64,000 nt of DNA from an uncultured Bacteroidota bacterium (GTDB lineage: Bacteria; Bacteroidota; Bacteroidia; Bacteroidales; P3), in contig CACZWL010000016.1 of assembly GCA_902784865.1 (NCBI GenBank), positions 36,614 to 100,613 of the forward strand, given 5' to 3'. Below the pieces are notes generated by a model. It ran no database searches. It had not been told where the DNA came from and worked only from the letters and a program-made list of their open reading frames with translations. Each line of letters opens with the position of its first letter. Within the stretch, counting starts at the first letter, position 1. The position numbers and the translations under genes were made by a program. Of this stretch, positions 16,193 to 23,134 are shown piece by piece.

Positions 16193-16894
16193 TCAGTGGA
16201 CGGATCGACCGCCGTAGCGGCTGCCGCTGTCCACGCCCTGGCCGCCCGAACCGAAGTAGAAGTACCACGCGCCGCGCGGGCTGCCCGCGTAGAGCGACGA
16301 GGACCAGTAGAAGCCGCCCTCGCCCGCGTCGTAGAGCTCACCGTCCCAGCGGGAGCCGGCGGCGGGCAGGAAGAGGCTGTTGCCGTTGGCGGCGGTGAAC
16401 TTGCGGCCTGCGACGCCGTTCACTTGCGTCCACTCGGCGGTGGTGTTGGCGATGAGTTCTTCCCACTCCTCTTTCGTGGGCATGCGGGCGCCGTCGCCCA
16501 GCTTCTGCGCGGCCACGTCGTCAATCGCCTGCAGGGTGGTCAGGTTGTCGGGTGTACCGTAGGTGGTGCTGGTGTTGTACTTGGTGAGCGTCTGCAGGCT
16601 GCCCTCGGCATCAACGGTGCAGTACTTGTACGTGCTCCAGTTGTAGACCTCCTTCGTGGCGGTCTCGCCCCAGGCGTAGTAGTCGCCACGGCCCTCGGGC
16701 GTGGTGGCGCCGAGGTTGCACTTGGCCCACAGCAGGCCAGAGGGCAGGCCGAGGTCCACCCACTCGGCGGTCTCCGTGCCGGTGTTGCCGCCGCCGTTGC
16801 CGTTGTTGTCATTGTCGTCGTCCTTGCCGCAGGCGGTGAAGGCCAGCGCGGCTCCCATGGCCATGAAGGTCAGCAGCCTGATGGTCTTTTTCAT
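16193..16894 (-). CDS. Lipoprotein with Fibrobacter-major-paralogous (FISUMP) domain
   Basis: This 233-residue lipoprotein carries lipobox 'FTAC' (Cys22), an Asp/Asn/Gly-rich linker, and an FISUMP domain from 'WVDLGLPSGLLWAKCNLGA' through 'GDYYAWGE', 'DVAAQKLGDGARMPTKEEW' and 'FLPAAGSRW' to 'FYWSSSLY'. This surface domain is abundant in Bacteroidota and Fibrobacter, and its role is unknown. The protein ends at 'GRSVH', a few residues short of the usual 'SVRPV' ending, and a palindromic element begins about 40 bases beyond the stop. The C-terminus may therefore have been trimmed. Confidence 0.88.
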   Translation of the reverse strand: MKKTIRLLTFMAMGAALAFTACGKDDDNDNNGNGGGNTGTETAEWVDLGLPSGLLWAKCNLGATTPEGRGDYYAWGETATKEVYNWSTYKYCTVDAEGSLQTLTKYNTSTTYGTPDNLTTLQAIDDVAAQKLGDGARMPTKEEWEELIANTTAEWTQVNGVAGRKFTAANGNSLFLPAAGSRWDGELYDAGEGGFYWSSSLYAGSPRGAWYFYFGSGGQGVDSGSRYGGRSVH

Positions 16895-16951
16895 TTTGTC
16901 TGTTTTTGGGTTGATATCGGATTTGTTTAATACAAGAAAGTGTCCGCTGCA

Positions 16952-17725
16952 TCAGCAGTCTTCGACGGCGCCTTTGATTTGCACCTTGGTGAGGCCCTCG
17001 TCGATGATGGGTTGGACTAACGTCTTCATTTCCTGCGGGGTGAACTTCTGCAGGCCCTGCATGGGTGTGGGGCGGTCGATGGTGTAGACCATCCACTCGC
17101 GTGGGCGGAGGAGGCGCACGATGTCGAGGAGGCCTGCGACGACTTCGGGGCTCGACGAGTCGAAGTCGGGGCTGCGGAGCATGCAGGTCTGGAGGACGAA
17201 GTCGCCGCCAAAGCCACGGAGCGCCTCGACGACACGGGAGAGGTCGTAGCCCGGGGCAGGGATGTTTATCTTGGCTATCAGCTCGTTGGAGGGTGCGTCG
17301 ATTTTCATGATGGGGTTGTCGACGCGACGCAGGGCGGCGAAGACTTCGGGGAGGTGGACGCGTGTGGCGTTGCTGAGGACGCTGACTTTGGCCTGCGGGT
17401 AGTGAAGGTCGCGCAGGCGGAGGGTGTCGTCGATGATCTGCGGGAACTCGGGGTTGAGGGTGGGTTCGCCGTCGCCGCTGAAGGTGATGCTGTCGACGGG
17501 GGTGCCTTGCTGCTTGAGTTTGAGGAGCATGCGCTCGAGGTCGCCGCGCACCTTGGCGGCCGAGGGGAGGACGGTGTCGTCGCGCCCGTCGCGGTTCCAG
17601 CCGCACTCGCAGTAGATGCAGTCGAAGTTGCATATTTTGCCCCGCTCGGGCAAGAGATTGATTCCCAGCGAGCTGCCAAGGCGGCGGCTGAAGATGGGTC
17701 CGAACACAGTTTCTTCGCGTATCAT
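16952..17725 (-). CDS. Radical SAM protein (4Fe-4S, MoaA/NifB-like fold)
   Basis: The open frame reaches 17812, but the Met at 17725 gives the normal start (MIREETVFGPIFSRRLG). The 257-residue protein has the radical SAM cluster motif 'CNFDCIYC' (Cys32, 36, 39) and the SAM-binding 'SGDGEPTLNPEF'. The opening 'FGPIFSRRLGSSLGINLLP' is characteristic of the short radical SAM group often annotated as wybutosine-synthesis-like or pyruvate-formate-lyase-activating-like. The actual substrate of this group is not established. No cofactor-pathway genes lie nearby. Confidence 0.9.
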   Translation of the reverse strand: MIREETVFGPIFSRRLGSSLGINLLPERGKICNFDCIYCECGWNRDGRDDTVLPSAAKVRGDLERMLLKLKQQGTPVDSITFSGDGEPTLNPEFPQIIDDTLRLRDLHYPQAKVSVLSNATRVHLPEVFAALRRVDNPIMKIDAPSNELIAKINIPAPGYDLSRVVEALRGFGGDFVLQTCMLRSPDFDSSSPEVVAGLLDIVRLLRPREWMVYTIDRPTPMQGLQKFTPQEMKTLVQPIIDEGLTKVQIKGAVEDC

Positions 17726-17800
17726 AATGTTATGCAATATTTTTGCCACAGTGGCGTTACAATGTTCTAAAAAGGTATCCGTTATGAATAGAATCCATAT

Positions 17801-17825
17801 AAAAAAAAGCATCGCTTGGGATGCT
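17801..17825 (-). terminator. Intrinsic terminator of tRNA-Val(CAC)
   Basis: On the minus strand, AGCATC (17825-17820) pairs with GATGCT (17813-17808) and is followed by eight T. It lies 6 bases after the tRNA 3' end. Confidence 0.85.
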
Positions 17826-17831
17826 CTTCGG

Positions 17832-17906
17832 TGGTCTGTGGGAGATTCGAACTCTCGACCTCTTCCGTGTGAAGGAAGCGCTCTAAACCAACTGAGCTAA
17901 CAGACC
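17832..17906 (-). tRNA. tRNA-Val (anticodon CAC)
   Basis: The minus strand folds as a complete cloverleaf. Acceptor arms GGTCTGT/ACAGACC pair, TAGCTCAGTTGGTTTAGAGC forms the D arm, anticodon stem CTTCC/GGAAG encloses TTCACAC (anticodon CAC, codon GUG), and a GTTCGAATC T loop is present. The terminal CCA is not fully encoded. A consensus promoter (17946-17977) and an intrinsic terminator flank it. Confidence 0.95.
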
Positions 17907-17945
17907 ATAGGTTGTTGGTGTCTTTTTTTCTCTCGAAAACGGGTG

Positions 17946-17977
17946 CAAAAGTACGAACATTTTTTGACACGACAAAA
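17946..17977 (-). promoter_or_regulatory. Consensus promoter for tRNA-Val(CAC)
   Basis: On the minus strand TTTTG (17977-17973) is followed after 19 bases by TACTTTTG (17953-17946), an exact fit to the Bacteroidota sigma-ABfr consensus. The tRNA begins about 40 bases downstream. The -33 element nearly touches the divergent start codon at 17990. Confidence 0.85.
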
Positions 17978-17989
17978 TTTTTCTTCAAA

Positions 17990-18718
17990 ATGGGCCAGAA
18001 AAAGCAATCGCCAACGAAGTCGCAGGTGGTCGGAATAGCCTGGATTACAGCGCTATTCATACTCCTTGCCGGGTTTCTCTTTTTTTCGCGGCGAGGGGGT
18101 GGCGAGGGGGTGCCAAACGACAGCATAAAGGTGTCGGACATCGCGAAATTGGCACGGAAGGAGGACTCGGTCTACCGCTCGCGCCGCGCGCATGCCGAGC
18201 CGCGACGGCGGCCGCAGGAGCCTGCGCGCGCCGAGGAGCCCCTCTACAGCACCGAGGCCGCCCCGGCAAGGAAGCAGCCACTGAGGGTGGAGCTGAACGC
18301 GGCAGACACGACGGCCCTGATGCTGTTGCACGGCATCGGGCCGGCCTACGCGCAGCGCATCGTGCGCTACCGCGAACGGCTGGGCGGCTTCGTCGACATG
18401 AGCCAGCTGCTCGAGGTCTACGGCTTCACGCCCGCACTGCTGGAGCACATAGCCCCCTACCTGCTGCTGGACACGCTGGGCATCAGGAAGATAAGCATCA
18501 ACAACATCGGACTGAAGGCGCTGGCGCGGCACCCGTATGTGGAGTACTACCAGGCACGCGACATCGTGAACCTGCGGGCGCACGGCGTGGTGTTCGAGAC
18601 GGAGGAGGACCTGCGGGCGGTGCCCTCGATGGCCGACAGCACCCTGCAAAGGCTGCGCCCCTACCTGGACTACGCGCCCGCCGCCGTCGGAACAAAAAAC
18701 ACGTCCGACACACAATAA
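17990..18718 (+). CDS. Helix-hairpin-helix (ComEA-like) membrane-anchored protein
   Basis: The ATG at 17990 is chosen; upstream in-frame codons overlap the tRNA promoter. The 242-residue product has a single N-terminal membrane segment (about residues 14-33), a charged Arg/Pro/Glu-rich linker, and then tandem helix-hairpin-helix motifs beginning 'VELNAADTTALMLLHGIGPAYAQRIVRYRERLGG' (about 100-133) and continuing to 'LGIRKISINNIGL'. The pattern resembles ComEA-type double-stranded DNA-binding proteins, which act in DNA uptake at the cell envelope. A ComEC-like channel lies 2 kb downstream. A role in DNA uptake is therefore plausible but inferred. Confidence 0.82.
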   Translation: MGQKKQSPTKSQVVGIAWITALFILLAGFLFFSRRGGGEGVPNDSIKVSDIAKLARKEDSVYRSRRAHAEPRRRPQEPARAEEPLYSTEAAPARKQPLRVELNAADTTALMLLHGIGPAYAQRIVRYRERLGGFVDMSQLLEVYGFTPALLEHIAPYLLLDTLGIRKISINNIGLKALARHPYVEYYQARDIVNLRAHGVVFETEEDLRAVPSMADSTLQRLRPYLDYAPAAVGTKNTSDTQ

Positions 18719-18760
18719 TAGGCACGATTGCGCGTTAGGCTACAAAAAAAGGACACTAAC

Positions 18761-19279
18761 ATGCTAGACTCCAACCCTTCGTGGGTCGCCGTAATGACCT
18801 ATCCCGGCGCCGAGCCCCTGGTGGCAGAGCGTTTCCGCGACGCGACGCCGCCGATAGAACACTACCTGCCGATGCTCTGCGGCAAAGACAAGCGCTTCAA
18901 AAAGAACCCGATACAGGAGAAGCCCATGTTCCCATGCTACGTGTTTGCGCGCATCAACAACAAGCAGGTCTACCAGACGCGGACGACGAAGGGGGTGCTG
19001 TTTATCGTGTCGAGCCAGCACAGCATCATCCAGGTGCCGGAGAAGGACATCGAGGCGGTGAGGGCCTTCGAGGCGTCGCAGCGCAAATTCTACATCCACG
19101 AGACCACGAAGCTGGTGAAGGGCGCCGAGGCCATCATCACCGACGGCGAGTTCGCCGGCATGCGCGGACGCCTGGTGAAAGGCTGCAAAGACGGCAACTT
19201 CTGCGTGAGCATCAGCGTGATGAACCTCTCGTTCGTGGTGCGCTTGCGCCGCTACGAACTGCGGCCGGCAGAGCAATGA
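18761..19279 (+). CDS. UpxY-like specialised NusG (transcription antiterminator)
   Basis: The ATG at 18761 is preferred to the TTG at 18728. The 172-residue protein has a NusG N-terminal domain ('SWVAVMTYPGAEPLVAERF', 'PMFPCYVFARI', 'VLFIVSSQHSIIQVP') and a C-terminal KOW segment ('GAEAIITDGEFAGMRGRLV'). It therefore belongs to the UpxY/RfaH-type NusG paralogs that let RNA polymerase read through early termination in capsule operons of Bacteroides. No polysaccharide genes follow; it is closed by a terminator and a minus-strand tRNA. It may act in trans on another locus or be a remnant. Confidence 0.85.
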   Translation: MLDSNPSWVAVMTYPGAEPLVAERFRDATPPIEHYLPMLCGKDKRFKKNPIQEKPMFPCYVFARINNKQVYQTRTTKGVLFIVSSQHSIIQVPEKDIEAVRAFEASQRKFYIHETTKLVKGAEAIITDGEFAGMRGRLVKGCKDGNFCVSISVMNLSFVVRLRRYELRPAEQ

Positions 19280-19282
19280 AAG

Positions 19283-19315
19283 AAAGGCACGGAACATTCC
19301 GCGCCTTTTCTTTTT
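19283..19315. terminator. Terminator between the UpxY-like gene and tRNA-Val(GAC)
   Basis: AAAGGCACGGA (19283-19293) pairs, with one mismatch, with TCCGCGCCTTT (19298-19308), followed by a T-rich tail. The reverse strand also has an A/T flank, so it may serve both directions. Confidence 0.75.
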
Positions 19316-19316
19316 G

Positions 19317-19391
19317 TGATCTGCACAAGATTTGAACTTGTGACCTCTTGCCTGTCAAGCAAGCGCTCTAAACCAACTGAGCTAGCAGATC
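19317..19391 (-). tRNA. tRNA-Val (anticodon GAC)
   Basis: On the minus strand, acceptor arms GATCTGC/GCAGATC pair, the D arm is identical to the first tRNA-Val (TAGCTCAGTTGGTTTAGAGC), anticodon stem CTTGC/GCAAG encloses TTGACAG (anticodon GAC, codons GUC/GUU), and the T loop reads GTTCAAATC. The 3' CCA is not encoded. The strongly shared D arm suggests duplication from the CAC isoacceptor 1.4 kb away. Confidence 0.95.
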
Positions 19392-19419
19392 GGTGCGATT
19401 CCGCTCTCGAAATCGGGTG

Positions 19420-19451
19420 CAAAAATACACACTTTTTCCGACATGGCAAAA
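19420..19451 (-). promoter_or_regulatory. Consensus promoter for tRNA-Val(GAC)
   Basis: The minus strand reads TTTTG (19451-19447), 19 bases, then TATTTTTG (19427-19420). The same GGGTGCAAAA sequence also marks the other tRNA-Val promoter. Confidence 0.85.
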
Positions 19452-19470
19452 TAATTTTGAAAAAAATTTG

Positions 19471-19478
19471 TAATTTTG
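19471..19478 (+). promoter_or_regulatory. Promoter -7 element for the DUF2147 gene
   Basis: TAATTTTG matches TAnnTTTG, 26 bases before the ATG at 19504. A well-spaced -33 element is not evident. Confidence 0.5.
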
Positions 19479-19503
19479 CATTCCACAAACAAAAAAACTC
19501 AAG

Positions 19504-19965
19504 ATGAAAAAGACACTAATAACACTGATTATCACCCTGTTGTCACTCACAACGGCGGTGTCGCAAAATCCACTCAACAATGCCGCCGACAACATCGTCG
19601 GCACCTATTCCGGCGAGCTGAACGGGGATAAATTCAAGGCAAAAATCACAAAATTGACCGACGGAAGCTACCGCGGACAGATCATCTGGGTGGAAAACGA
19701 CCGTGACGCGCAGGGACACAAGCTGTTAGACACAAAAAATCCCGAAAAGAAGCTGCGCAACACGCCCTGCGACCGCATCGTGCTGTTCAGCGGCCTGCGC
19801 TACGACGCCAAGGAACGCGAGTGGAGCGGGACAAAAATCTACGACCCCACACGCGGCATGCGGGCCAAACTGGTGGCCTCGTGGACCAAAGACGGGCAGC
19901 TGCGGCTGAAGTGCAGCGTGATGGGCATCAGCAAGAACCTCTACTGGCAACGTATTGATAAATAG
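19504..19965 (+). CDS. DUF2147 exported protein
   Basis: The 153-residue product has a signal peptide (cleavage near 'TTAVSQ', residue 21) and a DUF2147 domain: 'IVGTYSGELNGDKFKAKI', 'GSYRGQIIWVENDRD', 'LFSGLRYDAKEREWSGTKIYDPTRGM' and 'LRLKCSVMGISKNLYWQRI'. DUF2147 is a small lipocalin-like periplasmic family with no proven role. It precedes the nitroreductase by 9 bases, so the two, with comEC, probably form one transcript. Confidence 0.92.
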   Translation: MKKTLITLIITLLSLTTAVSQNPLNNAADNIVGTYSGELNGDKFKAKITKLTDGSYRGQIIWVENDRDAQGHKLLDTKNPEKKLRNTPCDRIVLFSGLRYDAKEREWSGTKIYDPTRGMRAKLVASWTKDGQLRLKCSVMGISKNLYWQRIDK

Positions 19966-19974
19966 AACCATAGC

Positions 19975-20622
19975 ATGGCAGACAACTACCTCGAGAAACG
20001 CTACGAAGAGACCCTCGGCCAGCAGCGCCCGAAGGTGAAGCGCGTGGGCAACACAGTCGACACCCTGCTGCGGAAGAACCGCAGCACGCGCGGGTACAAT
20101 ATAAAATATATAGTGAGCGAACAGGAGCTGCGCCGCATCATAGAGGTGTGCAGCAAGGTGCCGTCGGCCTGCAACCAGCAGGTGCTGAGGTTCTTGCCCG
20201 TCACCAAGGAGAGCGGTGCCGACCGCGTGCTGCCCCTCGTCAAGATGGGGGCGGCGCTGCCCGAGCTGCACCTGCCCTTCGAGGGCACCGAGCCGCAGGC
20301 CTTCATCATCTGCTGCTCGACGGCCAAGGAGTCGCCGCTGGTAGACGTAGACCTCGGTATTGCCCTGCAGAGCATGCTGCTGAAGGCCGTGGAGATGGGC
20401 CTTAACGGACTGATAATCGGCGCCTTCAACCGCGAGAAGCTGCGCGAGGCGTTCAACCTCCCCTACCCTCCGCTCATGGTGCTGGCCATCGGCAAAGGCG
20501 CCGAGCGCATCGAGCTGACGCCCATCGGAGCCGACGAGAGCCACGCCTACTACCGCCGCGACGGCATACACTACGTGCCGAAGGTGCGACCCGACGAGCT
20601 GATTATCAGCACCCATGCGTAG
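19975..20622 (+). CDS. Nitroreductase-family flavoprotein
   Basis: This 215-residue protein has the FMN-binding N-terminal 'LLRKNRSTRGYNIKYI', the 'VPSACNQQVLRF' segment (equivalent to the common SxxNxQP motif) and a C-terminal 'NLPYPPLMVLAIGKGAE' (equivalent to the usual P..iPVGYP/A). Members reduce nitro or quinone compounds with NAD(P)H in the cytoplasm. The Asn-Gln-Gln variant of the FMN motif is slightly unusual. It overlaps the ComEC-like gene start by 8 bases. Confidence 0.9.
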   Translation: MADNYLEKRYEETLGQQRPKVKRVGNTVDTLLRKNRSTRGYNIKYIVSEQELRRIIEVCSKVPSACNQQVLRFLPVTKESGADRVLPLVKMGAALPELHLPFEGTEPQAFIICCSTAKESPLVDVDLGIALQSMLLKAVEMGLNGLIIGAFNREKLREAFNLPYPPLMVLAIGKGAERIELTPIGADESHAYYRRDGIHYVPKVRPDELIISTHA

Positions 20623-22045
20623 AGCGCCGCTCGTGCCGACAGCCCTGGCCCTCATGGCCGGCATCGCCGTGGCACGGCTGGCACCGGGCCTGCCCATCGG
20701 CGTGTGGGTGGGCGGCATGGCGGCAGCAACCCTGGCCGGCGGACTGATGCTGATAGCCGGCACCAAGCGCTACGAGCGCATACTGGGCGCACTGTTCCTG
20801 GCGGTGGTATTCGTCGCCGGAGGGCTGCGGAGCATCGTCGCCGACCCGACACGCGACGAACTGGACTGGAGCCACCACTGTACACCTCCGAACTATCTGG
20901 AAATCAAACTTAAGGAAACTCCCGTACCGAGGGAGAAGAGCTACCGCGCGCGGGCGGAAGTGGTCAGCGTCGACAACATCGGCGTGCGCGGACGCATGAC
21001 CCTCTACCTGCGGAAGGACGCGCAGGCGGCGGCGCTGCGCTACGGCGACCGCCTGCTGGCACACGGGTATGCCGACACCATCCGCCGAACCCTCTACGTG
21101 ACGGGCGACCACTACCTGGTCACCGCAAGCGACAGCACCTCGCGCCGCGCACGCATTGAGCAGCTGAGAATGAGACTGTTGCGACGCATGCAAGAGGGAC
21201 CGCTTCCACGACGCGAGGCCGGAGTGGCCGAGGCGCTGACGGTGGGCTGGCGCGGCGACCTGGATGCCTCGACGCAAGCCGCCTACCGCGACGCAGGCAT
21301 CGCTCACCTGCTGGCAGTCAGCGGATTGCACGTCGGCCTGCTGGCAGCCATGGTCGGAGGCCTGATGTTCTGGACCGGCCGCGAGCGACGCGGGCGCACC
21401 GCGAGGGGGACCATGCAGCTGGCAGCCGTCTGGACCTTCGCGCTGCTGACGGGTCTGGCGCCCTCGACGATACGTGCCGCGCTGATGTTCAGCCTATTCA
21501 TTATCAGCAACATACTAGGAAGGCGAACCGACCGCATGAACCTGCTGGCGGCCTGCGCGATGATCACACTGTCGGCCGACCCCGACCTGCTGGCAGACAC
21601 GGGGTGGCAGCTCTCCTACAGCGCCGTGGCCGGCATACTGATGGCGCTGCCCGTCATACACCGATACCGCAACCGCCTGTGGCAGAGCGCCATGGTGAGC
21701 TTGGCAGCGACGCTGGCCACCCTGCCGACAGTGGTGGCCACATTCCACCGACTGCCCGCCTACTCGCTGATAACCAACCTGATAGTAGTACCCTTTGCGG
21801 GGGTGCTGCTGGTGCTGTCGCTGGCCTACATGGCGGTGCCGTGCCCCGCGACGGCCGCGCCGCTGGGGTGGGCCCTGCGGGCGACGGAGTGGCTCACGGG
21901 GCAGGTGGCAGGGCTGCCCGGGGCAGTGGTCGAAGGCCTCCACCCCGACGGATGGGCCACCGCAGGCATCGCCATCACTACCGCCCTGATATTCATCACG
22001 TTACAAATCCTCGAATTTTTGAAGAAAAAACAGAAAAAATCCTGA
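20615..22045 (+). CDS. ComEC/Rec2-family DNA-uptake channel protein, short form
   Basis: In this 476-residue membrane protein, two N-terminal membrane segments precede a DUF4131-like periplasmic OB region ('YRARAEVVSVDNIGVRGRMTLYL'). The Competence domain follows ('AYRDAGIAHLLAVSGLHVGLLAAMV', 'TGLAPSTIRAALMFSLF', 'DTGWQLSYSAVAGI', 'LPVVVATFHRLPAYSLITNLIVVP'). The C-terminal metallo-beta-lactamase domain of many ComEC proteins is absent; the frame ends in a basic tail (EFLKKKQKKS). It would form the inner-membrane channel for single-stranded DNA. The ComEA-like protein 2 kb upstream supports a transformation role, by inference. Confidence 0.92.
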   Translation: MRRAPLVPTALALMAGIAVARLAPGLPIGVWVGGMAAATLAGGLMLIAGTKRYERILGALFLAVVFVAGGLRSIVADPTRDELDWSHHCTPPNYLEIKLKETPVPREKSYRARAEVVSVDNIGVRGRMTLYLRKDAQAAALRYGDRLLAHGYADTIRRTLYVTGDHYLVTASDSTSRRARIEQLRMRLLRRMQEGPLPRREAGVAEALTVGWRGDLDASTQAAYRDAGIAHLLAVSGLHVGLLAAMVGGLMFWTGRERRGRTARGTMQLAAVWTFALLTGLAPSTIRAALMFSLFIISNILGRRTDRMNLLAACAMITLSADPDLLADTGWQLSYSAVAGILMALPVIHRYRNRLWQSAMVSLAATLATLPTVVATFHRLPAYSLITNLIVVPFAGVLLVLSLAYMAVPCPATAAPLGWALRATEWLTGQVAGLPGAVVEGLHPDGWATAGIAITTALIFITLQILEFLKKKQKKS

Positions 22046-22131
22046 AAATCGCGCTCGCGCAACAAGGTGATTTTCAGCGCTGTAGAAGCACCTGCTTCTG
22101 CCCTTCTTCTGCCTTGGTAGAGGGGTGGTTG
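22046..22131 (+). repeat. Dispersed intergenic TTCTGCC repeat, copy B
   Basis: From CGCGCTCGCGCAAC through GGTGATTTTCAG and AGAAGCACCTGCTTCTGCCC to TTCTGCCTTGGTAGAGG, this copy is almost identical over about 65 bases to copy C at 29843. AGAAGCA-CC-TGCTTCT is a perfect small hairpin. It starts at the base after the ComEC-like stop codon. Confidence 0.85.
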
Positions 22132-22164
22132 GAGGCTCCGCCAGGAACCCGCACAGAAAAAAAA

Positions 22165-22196
22165 TTTTGCCACAATAGAAAAAGTTCGTACTTTTG
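22165..22196 (+). promoter_or_regulatory. Consensus promoter of the secreted-caspase operon
   Basis: TTTTG (22165-22169), 19 bases, then TACTTTTG (22189-22196): an exact sigma-ABfr-type promoter. A leader of about 330 bases follows before the first convincing ATG at 22535. It begins with a small hairpin (GCAAACC...GGTTTGC, about 22202-22225). The leader is otherwise gene-free apart from one doubtful small frame. Confidence 0.85.
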
Positions 22197-22308
22197 CACT
22201 CGCAAACCGCCAGAAGATGGTTTGCCGAGAAAGAAGCATTTTTGCTCCTTATTCCTTGGATGTAAAACTGGACACTTTACAGATGAAATAAAGGAATAGA
22301 GGATAGGA

Positions 22309-22530
22309 ATGCTCCCGTTGGTGTGTATACATGTCCCAGATATGATACCTCCTTGTGGAGCTACTCATAACGCCTTTATTTTTATTTCAGGGAGTCCAGA
22401 CCCTACATCCAAAATACGGGACACAAATGGATGGCTCCACTTTCTCCGTTGTACTTTTTTCCTTTTCCCGGGCCGGAAGACAAACCTGAACCGACGGGCA
22501 CGATGGTATATAACTGTGCATGAAAGGTAA
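22309..22530 (+). CDS. Possible small leader ORF (doubtful)
   Basis: A 73-residue frame begins at an ATG preceded by a purine-rich GAGGATAGGA and ends 4 bases before the next gene's ATG at 22535. The product is Cys/His/Arg-rich, has no recognisable domain and no signal peptide, and is unlike the neighbouring exported proteins. It may be a leader peptide or chance. It is listed because it would explain part of the long leader. Confidence 0.2.
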   Translation: MLPLVCIHVPDMIPPCGATHNAFIFISGSPDPTSKIRDTNGWLHFLRCTFFLFPGRKTNLNRRARWYITVHER

Positions 22531-22534
22531 CACA

Positions 22535-23134
22535 ATGAGAACAGCATCAAAAACGATGTATCTTGCAATCTGCGGATGCCTAATCGCGGTAGTGCTCACG
22601 TCAGCAACCTGCAAAAGTTTCGACCCCGGAGCAAGAAAAGAGAAGCAAAAGCCCGTCAAGGTGACAAGGAGTGCCATCCAACCTGATAGTGCCGTGGTGG
22701 AGAGACTGGGCGACACTGTGTGCAGCCTAATGTTCAACCCCCGGGCGGCGAACCTCTATTTGGTCAACCCGCTCGAGCGTCCTGCCGACCACAACTTCAC
22801 CATCGGAGGATACAAGGTAGAACAACATGTTGCGACCTTGCAGCCCGACTACCTCAGCACCCTTCTATTCCTGATGGCCGACAGTGCAAGCTACAACGAC
22901 AGCCCAATGATCCCCGCCGTGGCATTTATGCCTGAAGTCGCACTGGAAATACCTGGAAAGGACGAGACTCTTTCTGTCATATTTTCCTTTATCAGCCAGC
23001 AAATGGCTATCGTAAGAAACGGCGCTGTCCAAAAAACGATCCGATATAACAACACTCGCCTATTCTTATTATTCTTCAACAACATCCTACACAACGATTT
23101 ATATAACAAGCAATTAAACACCCCCGGAAAATGA
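22535..23134 (+). CDS. Exported protein of unknown function, first gene of the caspase operon
   Basis: The ATG at 22535 (or 22520) gives about 199 residues with a hydrophobic N-terminal export segment ('MYLAICGCLIAVVLTSATC'). The Cys after it is not in a strict lipobox. The rest ('LMFNPRAANLYLVNPLE', 'FTIGGYKVEQHVATLQPDYLSTLLFLMADSASY', 'LSVIFSFISQQMAIVRNG') matches no family I recognise. Its stop overlaps the caspase-like gene start by 4 bases (ATGA), so the two are made together. The first gene may encode a partner or inhibitor of the caspase-like protein, which is speculation based on the coupling. Confidence 0.75.
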   Translation: MRTASKTMYLAICGCLIAVVLTSATCKSFDPGARKEKQKPVKVTRSAIQPDSAVVERLGDTVCSLMFNPRAANLYLVNPLERPADHNFTIGGYKVEQHVATLQPDYLSTLLFLMADSASYNDSPMIPAVAFMPEVALEIPGKDETLSVIFSFISQQMAIVRNGAVQKTIRYNNTRLFLLFFNNILHNDLYNKQLNTPGK

